DNA of 57,094 nucleotides from IMG/VR virus record IMGVR_UViG_3300037502_003174, positions 1 through 57,094 of that record. One strand, given 5' to 3'. This document shows, in pieces, positions 1 through 9,806 of this stretch. The translations under genes were made by a program, and so were the position numbers. The notes under the pieces are model-generated. The model was not told where the DNA came from, did not search any database, and worked only from the letters and a program-made list of their open reading frames with translations. Source of the stretch: a virus. Every line of letters begins with the position of its first letter. Positions within the stretch are counted from its first letter, which is position 1.

Positions 1-653
1 GGCGAGCGGCGGCCGGAGCCCGTCACGCTCCACTGGCGGAAGTCTCCGCCGTTGTCCACCACCAGGGCGCGCCGGATGTTGATCCGCTCGCCCATCGGCC
101 GGCAGACGTCGAGCACCCGGGCGATGCGGGCGCGGTCGAGCTCGTCCAGGGGGTCGGCGAGCCACACGTCGGAGACGCGCTCCTGGGGGCTGTAGGCGTC
201 GCCCGCTTCGTCGTCGACCCCCACGTCGGACATGATCGCCAGGCCGCCCCAGGAGCCGATCGTGGCGCGCCGGTAGAACCAGTCGAGAACCATCGCCCGG
301 CGGCCCGCGGCCATCGCCCGCAGGGCTTGGCGCCAGCTCGGGAGCGTGCCCTTGCCGGCCCAGATGCCGGCACCCACGGCGGCCATCCGGCGCCAGTCCT
401 CATCCGACCAGCCCGACGTCGCGGCAAGGTCGGGCGACCAGCCGCCCATGGCGGCGATCTCGCGGACGATGCGGATGTCCGTCTGGACGCTCGGATCGCG
501 GATGGTGATCAGCGCATCGATCCGGGCGTCGTGCAGCGCGACCACCTGGACCCAGCCAGCGAGAAACCGCCGGAGGAAGTCGCGCCCCGCCGGGTCGGCG
601 TTCAGGCTCTCGGGGAGCAGGGCGATCATCTGGTCGACGTCGAGGGACGGCAT
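1..653 (-). CDS. Tail protein gpI-like, N-terminal part; runs off window start and continues at 56431..57094
   Basis: The ATG at 653 overlaps the gpJ stop as TGATG, and the frame stays open to base 1. The first ~175 residues look like the P2 gpI/phage tail protein I family: position right after gpJ, an early LLPESLNADP segment, and alternating helices. That family links the baseplate wedge to the tail fibres. Because bases 7..132 equal 56969..57094, the gene continues at the other end of the window. Joined, it encodes about 394 residues, with a beta-rich lectin-like C-terminal half. The first six bases of the window disagree with the other copy and would change the frame's residues only at the very edge. 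Family assignment rests on synteny plus sequence resemblance. Confidence 0.75.
   Translation of the reverse strand, partial: MPSLDVDQMIALLPESLNADPAGRDFLRRFLAGWVQVVALHDARIDALITIRDPSVQTDIRIVREIAAMGGWSPDLAATSGWSDEDWRRMAAVGAGIWAGKGTLPSWRQALRAMAAGRRAMVLDWFYRRATIGSWGGLAIMSDVGVDDEAGDAYSPQERVSDVWLADPLDELDRARIARVLDVCRPMGERINIRRALVVDNGGDFRQWSVTGSGRRS
7..132. repeat. Direct terminal repeat, left copy
   Basis: These 126 bases are identical to 56969..57094. They lie inside the gpI-like gene in the same reading frame, so they are most simply an assembly overlap of a circular or circularly permuted molecule rather than a functional repeat. The six bases before it (1..6) do not match the corresponding bases 56963..56968. 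Confidence 0.95.
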
Positions 654-2836
654 CAGGCCTCCACGACAGAGACGGTGATCGTGCCGGGGACAGGGAGCTC
701 ATCGGCGGCCAGGGTGACGGTCGAAAACCCGGAGAACGAGGCCGAGTAGGCGCCGCGGGTCTGGAGGACCAGGCGCGAGGAGATCGCCGCCTCCGTGACC
801 GACCCGCCCCACGACCATTGCCAGTCCTCGCCCTCAGAGAGCGATCCGTCGGCCTGGACGTCGAGGGCGCGGGCGAGCGGAGACAGCAGCGACCGGAGGA
901 GAACGGGAGCGCTGGTCTCCGCCGCCGCGCCAAAGCCAGTTTTGACGTACAGCGTGACCGTGACGTTGACGGCGACCGGGGTGAAGGCCGCCGCTTCTAT
1001 CTGCATGTTGGCGAGGGCTACGCCGCCGCTGACCTCCCACCCGGTCTGAGTGCCGCGGAAGTAGGCCTCGAGCTCGGCGAGGTCGGCGGACGCGGGCGTC
1101 AGACCGCCGGGGCCGACGCACACGAGCTGGATCGTCTTGGGGCCGGCGCCCTCCTCCAGCGCGAGCACCCGAGCAACCGGCGCTGATCCGTCGGACGTCT
1201 CGAACGCTTCGGCGAGCTGCGCAGCGTCCTCGGCGGTGACCACTCGGTTCCGCGCGCGAATGGAGGCCGGGATCGCGCTGCGGAGGCGGTTGAGATCGGC
1301 TTCGGTGGAGCCCTCGGCAGCGACCCAGCCGGAGGCGGCGCGGGGGTTGGTGACGGACCGGATCCGCCCGTTGCCGCTGCGGTCGTGGACGATGGTCCCG
1401 GCTTCCACGTCCCCAGAGACGTCACCGCCCACCCGGTAGACGACGCGCACGGTGGAGGCGGCGGGCAACAAACGCCCCCGCTCGCCGTCGCCGAACGTGA
1501 TCCTCACAGTCTCGTCGGGCTGCTCCACGACGGTATAGACGCGGTCGAACGCCGCGGCGTCGAGGAACGTCCGAACCTCCGTCCACAAGTCATCCCCAAC
1601 GGAGACGGACGAGACGGAGATCAGCGGCGACGAGGACAGCGCCCACGACTCCGACGCCGCGCCGGTCGCGACGCCCAGGATCTCCGAGACGGTGGAACCC
1701 TGCCGGACCGGGAACAGGACGGCCCACTCCGAGCCGGTGGCGTCGACCGCGTCCACCTTCCGGGTCAGCGAGCCGACGGAGGCGGAGATCACGCGGTAGC
1801 GGACCCAGTAGGCCGAGGTCGACTTCACGGTCGTCTTGGCCCACCGCCGGTCGGATCCCTGTGGGATCTCCCACCCGTAGGCGCCATCGGTCGAGAGGTC
1901 GCCGTAGGATGCGGCGACGCCGTCAGGCTCGGTCAGCGACGGGACGACTGGCCACGCGACGCGGACAAGGTAGTCGTCGGCGTTGGTACTTGGCGAGGTC
2001 TGCCCGAGGTAGCCGCTCGTCGTCACGATCTGCGTCGAGCTTCCGGTCGTGGTCAGCGTCGCGGCGATCCCGGTCCGGAGGCAGGTGACCGTCACCGACG
2101 CCCCGGTCGGGTAGGGCGCGGCGCTCAGGGTGGCGCTACCGGTGAGCGCGGTGTTGACGGTGATCTCCAGGTTGGAGCCCGCCACGGAAACGGCGTCCGG
2201 GGCGACTTCTCGGAGGTCGTCGTAGTACTCCCAGACGCCATCCACGACGAGCCCGCCGCCGGTCGCGGTGACGCTGAGATCCGCGCCGTCAAACATGGCG
2301 TCTGCGTGGCCGAGGTAGAGCGCGTCTCCCGTGCTCGGCGTCCCGCCCCAGAGCGTCGCGCCCAGGGTGTAGGCGCTCTGGACGCCGCCGTTGTCCTCGA
2401 CGAGCGAGAGGGTCCCGACGTCGATCGCTTCCAGGTCGTCCGCCTCGTCGTACTCGTAGACAAGGCCGGCGCTGGTCGCGAACTGGCTCCCGGCGCGGAC
2501 GACGGTCTGCGTCCCGCTCCAGGTGGTCGTGAGCGTCGCCAGGACCTCGGCTTCCGCCGGGGTCGGGCCGTCGAGGCGGTAATCGACCAGGGCGCCCAGG
2601 GCGATCATCGACGAGCGGAGGCGAGCCGAGCCAATGAACCCCTCCCGGGCGACGTGATCCGTCCGGACCGCCTGGAGGTGCGAGACCAGCGCCATCAGGC
2701 CGAGAACGGCGTTGATCGGGTCGCGGGGGTCCGTCTCGGTGTGCTCCGGCAGGTCACGGCGCTTGGCCGACTGGAGGAAGCGCAGCGTCTCCGGCTGGTA
2801 GAAACTGGCAAACGGGAAATCACGGACCTCAGCCAA
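653..2836 (-). CDS. Baseplate J-like protein (gpJ)
   Basis: The protein of about 727 residues matches the P2 gpJ/baseplate J family, the wedge component at the periphery of contractile baseplates. Support comes from the segment with DETVRITFGDGERGRLLP followed by STVRVVYRVGG, the typical core of the fold, and from its place between a gp25-like and a gpI-like gene. I chose TTG at 2836 as start because a GGAGGTGG ribosome site lies just upstream and the start overlaps the end of the gp25 gene by 8 nt. The open frame extends to 2959 but the extra residues are Arg/Ser/Thr-rich shadow sequence. The middle (roughly residues 130-370) looks like inserted beta-sandwich domains, making it longer than P2 gpJ. 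Confidence 0.85.
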   Translation of the reverse strand: MAEVRDFPFASFYQPETLRFLQSAKRRDLPEHTETDPRDPINAVLGLMALVSHLQAVRTDHVAREGFIGSARLRSSMIALGALVDYRLDGPTPAEAEVLATLTTTWSGTQTVVRAGSQFATSAGLVYEYDEADDLEAIDVGTLSLVEDNGGVQSAYTLGATLWGGTPSTGDALYLGHADAMFDGADLSVTATGGGLVVDGVWEYYDDLREVAPDAVSVAGSNLEITVNTALTGSATLSAAPYPTGASVTVTCLRTGIAATLTTTGSSTQIVTTSGYLGQTSPSTNADDYLVRVAWPVVPSLTEPDGVAASYGDLSTDGAYGWEIPQGSDRRWAKTTVKSTSAYWVRYRVISASVGSLTRKVDAVDATGSEWAVLFPVRQGSTVSEILGVATGAASESWALSSSPLISVSSVSVGDDLWTEVRTFLDAAAFDRVYTVVEQPDETVRITFGDGERGRLLPAASTVRVVYRVGGDVSGDVEAGTIVHDRSGNGRIRSVTNPRAASGWVAAEGSTEADLNRLRSAIPASIRARNRVVTAEDAAQLAEAFETSDGSAPVARVLALEEGAGPKTIQLVCVGPGGLTPASADLAELEAYFRGTQTGWEVSGGVALANMQIEAAAFTPVAVNVTVTLYVKTGFGAAAETSAPVLLRSLLSPLARALDVQADGSLSEGEDWQWSWGGSVTEAAISSRLVLQTRGAYSASFSGFSTVTLAADELPVPGTITVSVVEA

Positions 2837-3170
2837 CGGCCACCTCCATCGCGCGGCGATCGCCTTGCTCCAGGTCCCGATAGTCGATCTGGACGGCGGC
2901 GCGCCCGTTGCCGCGCGAGACGCGGACGTCGAGCAGCTCGGCGCGCTTCTCGCTGGCAAGGCGCGCGAACACGTCGCGCACCCGGCCGGCGAGGTCGCGG
3001 TCGTCGCGCCAGGCCGGATCGGGGCGGGTCAGGCCGCGGGAGGGCCCGAAGGGGTCGGCCGATGCATCGCCCAGGAGGGAAAGCGCGATCACCTGCCGGA
3101 GCGCGTCGGCGCCATCGACGCGGGCGGGTCGGCCGGTCGTCAGGTCGGGGGGCCACTGGATTGAGCGCAT
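2829..3170 (-). CDS. Baseplate wedge protein, gp25/gpW-like
   Basis: At 113 residues this is the usual size for the T4 gp25/P2 gpW family, which forms the baseplate wedge and nucleates sheath polymerisation. The central part (ALRQVIALSLLGD) and the C-terminal RVSRGNGRAAVQIDY strand pattern fit the fold. It has an AGGAGGCGCG ribosome site before ATG 3170. It overlaps the start of gpJ, the normal neighbour of this family. Confidence 0.8.
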   Translation of the reverse strand: MRSIQWPPDLTTGRPARVDGADALRQVIALSLLGDASADPFGPSRGLTRPDPAWRDDRDLAGRVRDVFARLASEKRAELLDVRVSRGNGRAAVQIDYRDLEQGDRRAMEVAVG

Positions 3171-3213
3171 CGCGCCTCCTGACGCGCCCTACCACGTCCG
3201 CCGGCGGTCGGTA

Positions 3214-5241
3214 TCAGGCGAGCACGCTCGCGGTGCTCACGCCCCAAAGGTGCGCCTGCGGGGTGCCCGACGTGGCCTGCGCGGCGATGAGGTAGTTTGC
3301 GCGCGTGGCGCCGCTCGGGAGATTGGTCGAGATTGTCTTGGACTCGATCAGCGTGTAGCGTCCGTCCTGCTCATAGGGCGCAAAACTGTACAGATTGAAC
3401 GTCACCGAGCCCGACCTGGGCACAATCTCATAGGCATAGGGCGTGTTGTCTGCAACGGTCTGGGTAAACGTCTCGGGGGTTCGGTTGGTCCCATCGGCAC
3501 AGATGGCGACGATCGACGTTCCTGAAAACCCAAACCGGACGCAGGCGAGCACGCTGGTGGTGGCGCCGGCGATGGCATCCGGCGCGCCCCAGGCGGCGAA
3601 GCCCACGAACATTCGAGTCGTTGACACCGACGCGCCGGCAAACACGGCGATGGTCCGCGACTTCAGCAGCGAGTCATAGGTCCCGGCGCACGTGGAGGTG
3701 CCCGTGTACGGCCCGCGGGGCGTGGTCGTCGATGTGTTCCAAGAGCAATAGTACCCGTAGGTGCTGCTGTATGTCGTGCTGTAGGTAGGCGTTCCGGTGG
3801 ATGCCGCGTTGCCCCAGAGCCCGGCCGTCGAGCCGGTAAGCGGCGAAGTTGAAGCGCTTGAGCCGCTGACCCAGAATCGGCCCCACCCGGGGTCAGTGGC
3901 ATCGCCGTAGCCCGCGAACGGGTCGGCGATGTGGTCGGCCACGCGAGCGAGCCGCGCCGAAGTCCCGGCGTCGTCCGTGTACATCGGAGCGGAGGGCGCC
4001 CCGGTGCGGCCCCAGAACGCCCAGCGTCCGGTCCATCCGCCGCTCGGCGCCTGAACCGTCGCCTGCTCCTTGCCGCTGTACTGGAGCGACCAGGCCTCCT
4101 GCCAGGTATAATCTTTGTTCCCGATCTGCTGGGTATCCGTGGTCGCGGGCCGTAGAGCACCTGCATCGGTTAGATGAACCGCGCTATCTTGGAGGAGCTT
4201 CCCAGTGCCGTCGTATCGCGCGAGGTGGTTGTCGCTTGCCGAACTCGGCCCGACAACGTCGCCCGAGCCCGTCCCGGCGCCGATGGTGGTTCGGACCGCC
4301 GCGGCGTCCGCGTCGTCGAGGATGGTCCGAGCGAACGCGGACAAGGTCGTGAGCGCGAGCGTCCCGGCGCCGCTGGCGTAAGGCAGGCGGTCGGCGACAA
4401 GGGACAGCCCGGCGAACTGCGCCAAGTTGGCGTTGTACGCCTGAACGTCCGCGCCGATCTGGTAGTAGGCGGCCACTCCGGAGCCGTCGAAGCCAGCGAG
4501 CCGGGAGGCGGTGCCGGTGTGCCCCGAGGCCGCCCAGGGGCGGTTGATCAAGGCCGCGTGGTCGATGCTGCTGCCGAGGTTGACCCAGGATCCGCCCGGG
4601 TAGGCGGCATCGTAGCGAAGATCGGCGCCGGAGTCCTGAACAGGGACGGTCCAGCCCTCGGCGGGCGTCGTCTGATCCCAGACCGACCCGTCCCACTCGA
4701 CGATCAGGTCGTCCAGCGTCGCCCAGCCGCCGCCGGCGCCAACCGGGACGATGTACCGATCGCCGGTGGTCGGCATTGCTGGGGGCGTGCCGGTCGTCGC
4801 GGAGATGACCGGCTTCTGCCACGCGAGGCCGGTGATCAACGCCTGCACCTGGTCGAGCGTCGTCGCGTCTGAGCCGGCGGAGGCCGCGCCGAGGTTCGTG
4901 ATCCGGTAGCCGCCCCAGTTGATGTTAGCGCTCGGGGAGTTGGCTCCAGACCTGGACAGCGCGCCGACGTCCGCCGCGTCGGGCATTGCGTGGACGTGAT
5001 CGCCCCGGCTGTACGCGGTCGCCGTCCCGGGGTCGGCCGTCCCGAGGGGCTGCGGGTCGTCGTCGGAGGGCGTCCCGCCGCCCCCGCCGCTGTAGTAGTC
5101 CTCGATCTCGTCGATCACGGCCTGCGCGAGCGCGCGCATGTTGACTTTGGTGGCCGTCTCCTGCGCGCCGGAGAACGTGGACCCCGCCGCGATCATGCCG
5201 TCGACGATGGCGTTTCCGAGCCGGGTGGCGTTCATCGTCAT
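3214..5241 (-). CDS. Tail fibre protein
   Basis: The 675-residue protein carries a tail-fibre signature: a Gly stretch (about residues 52-56) followed by a [21 protein letters not shown]-like collar motif. Then come fibre-shaft segments such as [14 protein letters not shown] and [13 protein letters not shown], and a Ser/Thr/Tyr-rich C-terminal receptor-binding-like domain. It likely trimerises and contacts the host surface. It lies between the spike (gpV) gene and gp25, an unusual position since fibres normally follow gpI; a second fibre does follow gpI here (54967..56424). The ATG at 5241 has only a weak ribosome site; ATG 5235 is an alternative. The C-terminal third is A+T-richer and of different composition, suggesting a swapped module. 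Confidence 0.8.
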   Translation of the reverse strand: MTMNATRLGNAIVDGMIAAGSTFSGAQETATKVNMRALAQAVIDEIEDYYSGGGGGTPSDDDPQPLGTADPGTATAYSRGDHVHAMPDAADVGALSRSGANSPSANINWGGYRITNLGAASAGSDATTLDQVQALITGLAWQKPVISATTGTPPAMPTTGDRYIVPVGAGGGWATLDDLIVEWDGSVWDQTTPAEGWTVPVQDSGADLRYDAAYPGGSWVNLGSSIDHAALINRPWAASGHTGTASRLAGFDGSGVAAYYQIGADVQAYNANLAQFAGLSLVADRLPYASGAGTLALTTLSAFARTILDDADAAAVRTTIGAGTGSGDVVGPSSASDNHLARYDGTGKLLQDSAVHLTDAGALRPATTDTQQIGNKDYTWQEAWSLQYSGKEQATVQAPSGGWTGRWAFWGRTGAPSAPMYTDDAGTSARLARVADHIADPFAGYGDATDPGWGRFWVSGSSASTSPLTGSTAGLWGNAASTGTPTYSTTYSSTYGYYCSWNTSTTTPRGPYTGTSTCAGTYDSLLKSRTIAVFAGASVSTTRMFVGFAAWGAPDAIAGATTSVLACVRFGFSGTSIVAICADGTNRTPETFTQTVADNTPYAYEIVPRSGSVTFNLYSFAPYEQDGRYTLIESKTISTNLPSGATRANYLIAAQATSGTPQAHLWGVSTASVLA

Positions 5242-5244
5242 CGG

Positions 5245-5817
5245 TCAGTCCCGCACGAACAGGGTGGTCGAGTCAAAGTCAGGCTCAGCGGGCGGCGCGG
5301 CTACCGGAGTGCCGGTCGTCCCGGTCATGGGGTCGACGTGTGTGTGCGCCGTTGCCCAGGCGGTGATCGCCGAGATCCACGCCGCGAGCTCGGGGTGTCG
5401 AGCGACCGCGATCGCCGCGTTGGCGGATCCGATCAGCGCCTTCGCGCCGGCGGGGAGGATGACGCCGAAGCCTGGATCTCGCTCGTCGAGGAACACCCGT
5501 GTCCCGCCGCCGGGGGACGTCAGCCCGGACCGGCGCGGGTAGCCCTCCAGGAGCTCGGCGGGGAGCTTCGTTGAGCCGCTGATCTCGCCGCCGCTCCAGA
5601 CCATCCGGGCGCCGTCCACCTCCACAAGGACGATCGCGTCGACGGGAGGGCACCACCAGAGGCCCACAGCGCGGCCCGCAGCGCCCCCGACGACGCGGGC
5701 GGGCACCCAGTCGGGGGCAATGCCATCCGGCCCCAGGAGGCCCGGGATGCGCAGCCGCAGGCGCCCCCGCTGGTCGGGGTCGGCGTTGTCGACCACCACG
5801 GCGCTGTACCAGGTCAC
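5245..5817 (-). CDS. Baseplate spike protein, gpV/gp5 OB-fold family
   Basis: This 190-residue protein resembles P2 gpV and the N-terminal OB-fold of T4 gp5, the trimeric membrane-piercing spike under the tail tube. The opening (YSAVVVDNADPDQRGRLRLRIPGL) and the following WVPARV...WWCPPVDAIVLVEV are typical of the OB-fold. The C-terminal part has an AWATAHTHVDPMTG His-rich segment like those binding a metal at spike tips. ATG 5817 overlaps the stop of the gpD-like gene by 4 nt. Confidence 0.8.
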   Translation of the reverse strand: MTWYSAVVVDNADPDQRGRLRLRIPGLLGPDGIAPDWVPARVVGGAAGRAVGLWWCPPVDAIVLVEVDGARMVWSGGEISGSTKLPAELLEGYPRRSGLTSPGGGTRVFLDERDPGFGVILPAGAKALIGSANAAIAVARHPELAAWISAITAWATAHTHVDPMTGTTGTPVAAPPAEPDFDSTTLFVRD

Positions 5818-6974
5818 GGCTGCTCCTCCACGATGCGCTCGAGGTCCCAGTCACAGCGGTAGCCCGCCGAGGACCAGGAGTGCCGGCACCCGACCGCGAA
5901 CCACAGGCCCTCATGGTGCGGGGCGAGACCAGCGAACCGGTGCGCCTGGCCGACCCAGGCGTCGACGTGGCCGACGGTCGTTGCGCGGGCCGTCTGAGCC
6001 GCCGTTGACTGCGTCCTGAGCCACCGCCGCGCCCAGGCCTCCGCGGCCTCGGGGGTCGACGCGCTCGGGACGTAGCGAACCTCAGGGCGGTCCGGGTCGG
6101 CGCCGCCGTCGCGGAGGGCGCGAGCGCGGGCCTTGCCCCCGGAGGTGATCGGCTCGTCGAGGCGCCCCACGTCGGGGCCGATCTGCACCGTCGTCTCGCC
6201 CGCCGCGCCGTTGACCCGGGCGACCACGCGGAACGGCTGCCCCGCGCCCGCATCCCAGCCTACGACCTCAACGGCCGTCGGGATGCCCTGGAGGCTCAGC
6301 GACGGCGAGAACTGCAGGAGGGTCGGGACGGGGACGGCCCGGCGGAAGGTCGCCACGTGGGGCTGCTGATCAAGCCGCTGCGCCCGGAAGTGGAGGACGT
6401 CCCGCCCGGTGTCCGCGTCGTAACGGACCCAGGGCGCGCCGTAGCCGTTCGCCTCGGCGATCTGTTGGAGGAAGCTCCAATCGGTGTCGCCGGCCTTCTT
6501 CAGTCGACCGCCCTGGACTTCGCCGGTCGGGTCGAGCGACGTCGCGGTCACGGCGCAGTCGTGGATCCCGGCGAGCTCGCGGGCGATCTCGGAGTCGACG
6601 GACGGGCCGGACCACACGCGGGGCTCAGTGGCCTCGGCGAAACGGGCCTCGGCGGAGTAGCCGCGGAGGGTCACCTTGGCGCCGCCCGGCCCGTAGTTGA
6701 CTTCCTCGCGCGCCATGCGAAAGCGCTGCATCGGGCTGAGGGATCGGCCGTCGCCTGCCCAAAGCACCACCTGAGAGCCGGGGCCGAGGATGGTCTCGCC
6801 GATGAGGCGCCAGCGGCGATCGATGGAGTCCCAGCCGTCCGCCTGCACGACGAGCTCATCGGCGCCGTCGAGGGTGGCGTCGCAGGTGACCGACCGAACC
6901 AGCCGTTTCAGGTCGGCCGAGAGGAACACGCCGGGGCTGACCTCCAGCTCCCAGCGGGGCGCGGAGAGGTCCAT
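5814..6974 (-). CDS. Baseplate hub protein, gpD/gp27-like
   Basis: The 386-residue protein fits the late-control gene D (gpD/gp27) hub family that joins tail tube and spike. Seen in the sequence: an N-terminal ADLKRLVRSVTCDATLDGADELVV strand pattern, the KVTLRGYSAEARFAE segment, and DWSFLQQIAEANGYGAPWVRYD. The last is a well-conserved block of the family in which a LysM-tail gene normally precedes it, as here. It starts by 1-nt overlap with the previous gene and ends by overlap with gpV. It should act as a trimer in the baseplate centre. Confidence 0.85.
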   Translation of the reverse strand: MDLSAPRWELEVSPGVFLSADLKRLVRSVTCDATLDGADELVVQADGWDSIDRRWRLIGETILGPGSQVVLWAGDGRSLSPMQRFRMAREEVNYGPGGAKVTLRGYSAEARFAEATEPRVWSGPSVDSEIARELAGIHDCAVTATSLDPTGEVQGGRLKKAGDTDWSFLQQIAEANGYGAPWVRYDADTGRDVLHFRAQRLDQQPHVATFRRAVPVPTLLQFSPSLSLQGIPTAVEVVGWDAGAGQPFRVVARVNGAAGETTVQIGPDVGRLDEPITSGGKARARALRDGGADPDRPEVRYVPSASTPEAAEAWARRWLRTQSTAAQTARATTVGHVDAWVGQAHRFAGLAPHHEGLWFAVGCRHSWSSAGYRCDWDLERIVEEQP

Positions 6975-7753
6975 CAGGCGCCCCCGTCAGGGTGGCGGGC
7001 GTAGTCCATGCCGCGGGTGGTGGTGCCCCGGTCCTCGGCGAGCGCCTGGAGAGCGGCGCGCCAGGAGTCGCCGACGAAGCAGGGCGCGACGGGGGCAATC
7101 CGCTTGCGCATGGCAGGGTGCTCGGCCTCAAACACTCGGACGCGGTCGCCGCCCTCCAAGCCGTACACCGCCTCCCGGGGGTTGAGATCGGCGATCAGCG
7201 TGCCGCGGAGGGGGTCGCCGAGAAGGCGGGCCGCGAGGTGTTCCCAGGTCCCGCCCTCGGGGATCTGCACCCACGTCGTCTCCCGGAGCGCCGGCTGCTC
7301 CGTTTCGACGACGACGCGGGCGGCCGGCACGATCTCCAGCTCGGCGACGATGAGGCGCAGCGTCCCGGCGACCGCCCAGCGGGCGAGGGTGAGGCGGAGC
7401 GAGGTGACGAAGCCCTCGACCACCGACGGCCCATCCTCGAGGCGCACCCGCGGCGCGCGGCCGAGGACCGGATCGCGAGCGGTCAGCCGCTCCACGGCCG
7501 CCAGCGTGCCGCTCAGGTCGACGGAGGTGTCGACTGCCGCCCAGGTCGCGGAGACGCGGACGGTGCCCGTGGGGCCGCTGACCCACTGTGCCTGAGGGCC
7601 CGCCGCCCCGGCCGGCGTCTCGACGTTGACCGACGGGGAGAGGTCGCGAGACGTCCCGTCGGCGAGCGGGGTGGGGCTCTGGAGGAGGATCCCGACCTCC
7701 GGGTCGAGGGAGACGATCCGCCACGTCCGGTTGTCGCCGCTGCTGCCTGCCAT
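6974..7753 (-). CDS. Tail tube-terminating/hub-adaptor protein with C-terminal LysM-like domain (gpU/gpX or CIS-tube/gp53 type)
   Basis: Start at ATG 7753 is set by an AGGAGG ribosome site 7 nt upstream; the longer frame to 7837 is unlikely. The protein has 259 residues. Residues ~1-150 form a beta-rich domain like the contractile-injection-system tube/adaptor family. Near residues 165-215 the segment WVQIPEGGTWEHLAARLLGDP...LIADLN resembles a LysM repeat, as in P2 gpX or T4 gp53. These proteins adapt the tube to the hub. Position between tape measure and gpD supports this. It may represent a fusion of the gpU and gpX roles. Confidence 0.65.
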   Translation of the reverse strand: MAGSSGDNRTWRIVSLDPEVGILLQSPTPLADGTSRDLSPSVNVETPAGAAGPQAQWVSGPTGTVRVSATWAAVDTSVDLSGTLAAVERLTARDPVLGRAPRVRLEDGPSVVEGFVTSLRLTLARWAVAGTLRLIVAELEIVPAARVVVETEQPALRETTWVQIPEGGTWEHLAARLLGDPLRGTLIADLNPREAVYGLEGGDRVRVFEAEHPAMRKRIAPVAPCFVGDSWRAALQALAEDRGTTTRGMDYARHPDGGA

Positions 7754-7781
7754 GGGGAGCCTCCTGAGGCGCGATATCCCG

Positions 7782-9770
7782 TCAGAGCGCTGACACCGCT
7801 TCCAGCGGCCCGAGGGCGCCGATCTCGCTCGACCCACGGCGGATCACCCGGCCCGTCGCGTTGCCGGTGACCGGGCGCCCCGTGCCGCGCTCCCCGTTGC
7901 GGACCGCCGCTTTCCCCTGCGCCCGAGCGATCTCGTGGCCGTCCGCCTCGATCACGGTTTCTCCGACGTTCACCTCGATCGCGCTTTCGCCGAGGTCCAC
8001 CTTGACGTTCGCCCGCTCCCGGGCCTTCGCGGCGTTCATACTGGCCGAAGAGTTACGGACGGTGTCCTCGACCTGCTTGCTGAGGTCCCGGCGGAGCGTC
8101 GCGAGGGTCCCCGCCCCGAAGTCGGTCCCGCCGAAGATCGCGCGCGCCCCGGGGATGGCGTCGACCATCGCGCCAAACGAGCGGATCAGCAACTCCATCG
8201 CGCCGAGCACGAGGCCGATCGCGCCGGAGACGAACGAGGCGACGATGCCGCCCACGCCGCCGAGGAGGAAGGTCGCGAAGCCGCCCTCGGTGCCGGCCAG
8301 CATCTCCCCGATGCCCCGGCCGATCATGAAGATCGACGCAAGAAACGGTTCTACGATGCTGATCGCGATGTCGACCATGGCGAGGAACTGCGTCCCGAGG
8401 GCGCCGAGCAGGACGATCCCGCCCCCGACGACGGCGCCGATGACCTGCCCCAGCGCGACGGCGGCAAGGCTCAGGCCCTCCATCGACCGGGCGTCGAACG
8501 CCTCGCCCCATGCCAGCCGCACCGACTCGATCGCGGGCATGATCCAGCCGCTGAGGACGTTGTACAGGTCCCACCCGCCGAGCGCGGCGAACGCGAGACC
8601 GGCGCCCAGCGCCTGGACGCCGCCAACGCCCATCGCGCCGATCGCAGTGAAGATCGGCCCGAGGCCGGACAGGGCGAGCGCGACGAGGCCCGCGGCCGCG
8701 CCGACGGGGACAAGGACGGCGGCGAGCGCCCCGAAGCCGATCACGAGCTTCGCCACCTGCGTCTGTCCGCCCGCGCCCAGCGAGTCCCACCACGCGCCGA
8801 GCCGGGTCATCATCGGGCCGACGGTGGAGGCCGAGAGGCGATCGAAGGCGCCCGCCATCTCGTCGACCGCCCGGACGACGATCGGGGAGATCGAGGACAC
8901 GCGCCCCGCCAGGCCGTCGAGGGCGGCGCCGAGCCGGTCGTTGAGACGCGCGCCGATGGTCGTCAGGGTCATGTCGAGCTGGTCTCTGAACGTCGAAAGC
9001 CGGCCGGTGAACGTCGTCGACAGCGCTTGCACCAGGTCGCGCCCGCCGGTGAGGCGCTGGATCCGGCTCTGGATCTCCGCCTCGACCGCGTCCATGTAGG
9101 CCTTGGAGCCCGCCGCGCCGGCGCTGGTGAACTGCTCCATCTTCATCGCGAACCCGGTGAACTCGGTCATACGCGCCATCCCGCCGCCGCTGAGGGCGTC
9201 GTTGAGGGCGAGCGCCGCGTCGCCGACCGTGCGCGAGGGGTCGATCGCCGCCATCGTCTCGGCGATCTTCAGGAGGCGCATGTTCGCCTCCACGTTGTCG
9301 CCGGTGATCGCCAGCATTCGCTGGCTCGCCTGGATCAAGTCCGCCTCGCCGAACGGCGTGCGCGCTGCCTCCTGGCGGATGTCGTTGATCATTCGGCGAG
9401 CGGTCGCAGCGTCGCCGAGGAACGTCTCGAACCCGACCATGTTCTGTTCGAGGGTCGCGGCGAGCTCGGACGATCGGGCGCCGGCGAACCCGAACGCCAA
9501 CCCCAGCGGAGCGAGGGCGGCGGTGATCATGCCCAGGCCGGAAGCGACCCCGCTGACGTGCGTCTGAAGGCCTGCGAACACGCTGGACGCTCCAGCCGCC
9601 TCCCGGCCGAGCCCGCCCATCCGCTGGGAGCCGACCTTGATCCGCCCGTCGAGGCCGCCGAGCTGCCCGGCGAGGCCCTCCACCGCCTTCCCGGCCCGGT
9701 TGATCTCGGCGATGCCCTTGTCGGCGGAAAACAGGAACTCCGCCCCGATGCCCCATTCCTCGCCCGCCAT
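7782..9770 (-). CDS. Tail tape measure protein
   Basis: The 662-residue protein has the tape-measure pattern. The N-terminal helical part contains a segment with ATLEQNMVGFETFLGDAATA and EAARTPFGEADLIQASQRML, typical of these proteins. It is followed by long hydrophobic Gly/Ala-rich stretches (about residues 345-420 and 435-560). It sets tail length and probably inserts into the host membrane during DNA delivery. By length it predicts a tail of roughly 100 nm (rule of thumb about 0.15 nm per residue). The ATG at 9770 has a GGAGGCG site. The tail chaperone genes that normally adjoin it are displaced upstream by the plus-strand cassette at 9860..12784. Confidence 0.9.
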   Translation of the reverse strand: MAGEEWGIGAEFLFSADKGIAEINRAGKAVEGLAGQLGGLDGRIKVGSQRMGGLGREAAGASSVFAGLQTHVSGVASGLGMITAALAPLGLAFGFAGARSSELAATLEQNMVGFETFLGDAATARRMINDIRQEAARTPFGEADLIQASQRMLAITGDNVEANMRLLKIAETMAAIDPSRTVGDAALALNDALSGGGMARMTEFTGFAMKMEQFTSAGAAGSKAYMDAVEAEIQSRIQRLTGGRDLVQALSTTFTGRLSTFRDQLDMTLTTIGARLNDRLGAALDGLAGRVSSISPIVVRAVDEMAGAFDRLSASTVGPMMTRLGAWWDSLGAGGQTQVAKLVIGFGALAAVLVPVGAAAGLVALALSGLGPIFTAIGAMGVGGVQALGAGLAFAALGGWDLYNVLSGWIMPAIESVRLAWGEAFDARSMEGLSLAAVALGQVIGAVVGGGIVLLGALGTQFLAMVDIAISIVEPFLASIFMIGRGIGEMLAGTEGGFATFLLGGVGGIVASFVSGAIGLVLGAMELLIRSFGAMVDAIPGARAIFGGTDFGAGTLATLRRDLSKQVEDTVRNSSASMNAAKARERANVKVDLGESAIEVNVGETVIEADGHEIARAQGKAAVRNGERGTGRPVTGNATGRVIRRGSSEIGALGPLEAVSAL

Positions 9771-9792
9771 CGCGCCTCCATGCGGCCCGCTA

Positions 9793-9805
9793 TCTCGCGG
9801 CGAGA
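9793..9805. promoter_or_regulatory. Perfect 6-bp inverted repeat next to the cassette promoter
   Basis: TCTCGC-G-GCGAGA ends 1 base before the -35 of the plus-strand promoter at 9807. It could be a second operator for the divergent pair (tape measure versus plus-strand cassette) or chance; only the palindrome itself is seen. Confidence 0.35.
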
Positions 9806-9806
9806 C

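Noticed and set aside
653-2959. Longer start for gpJ at 2959
   Set aside because: The extra 41 residues are the shadow of the gp25-like gene; TTG 2836 has the GGAGGTGG site.
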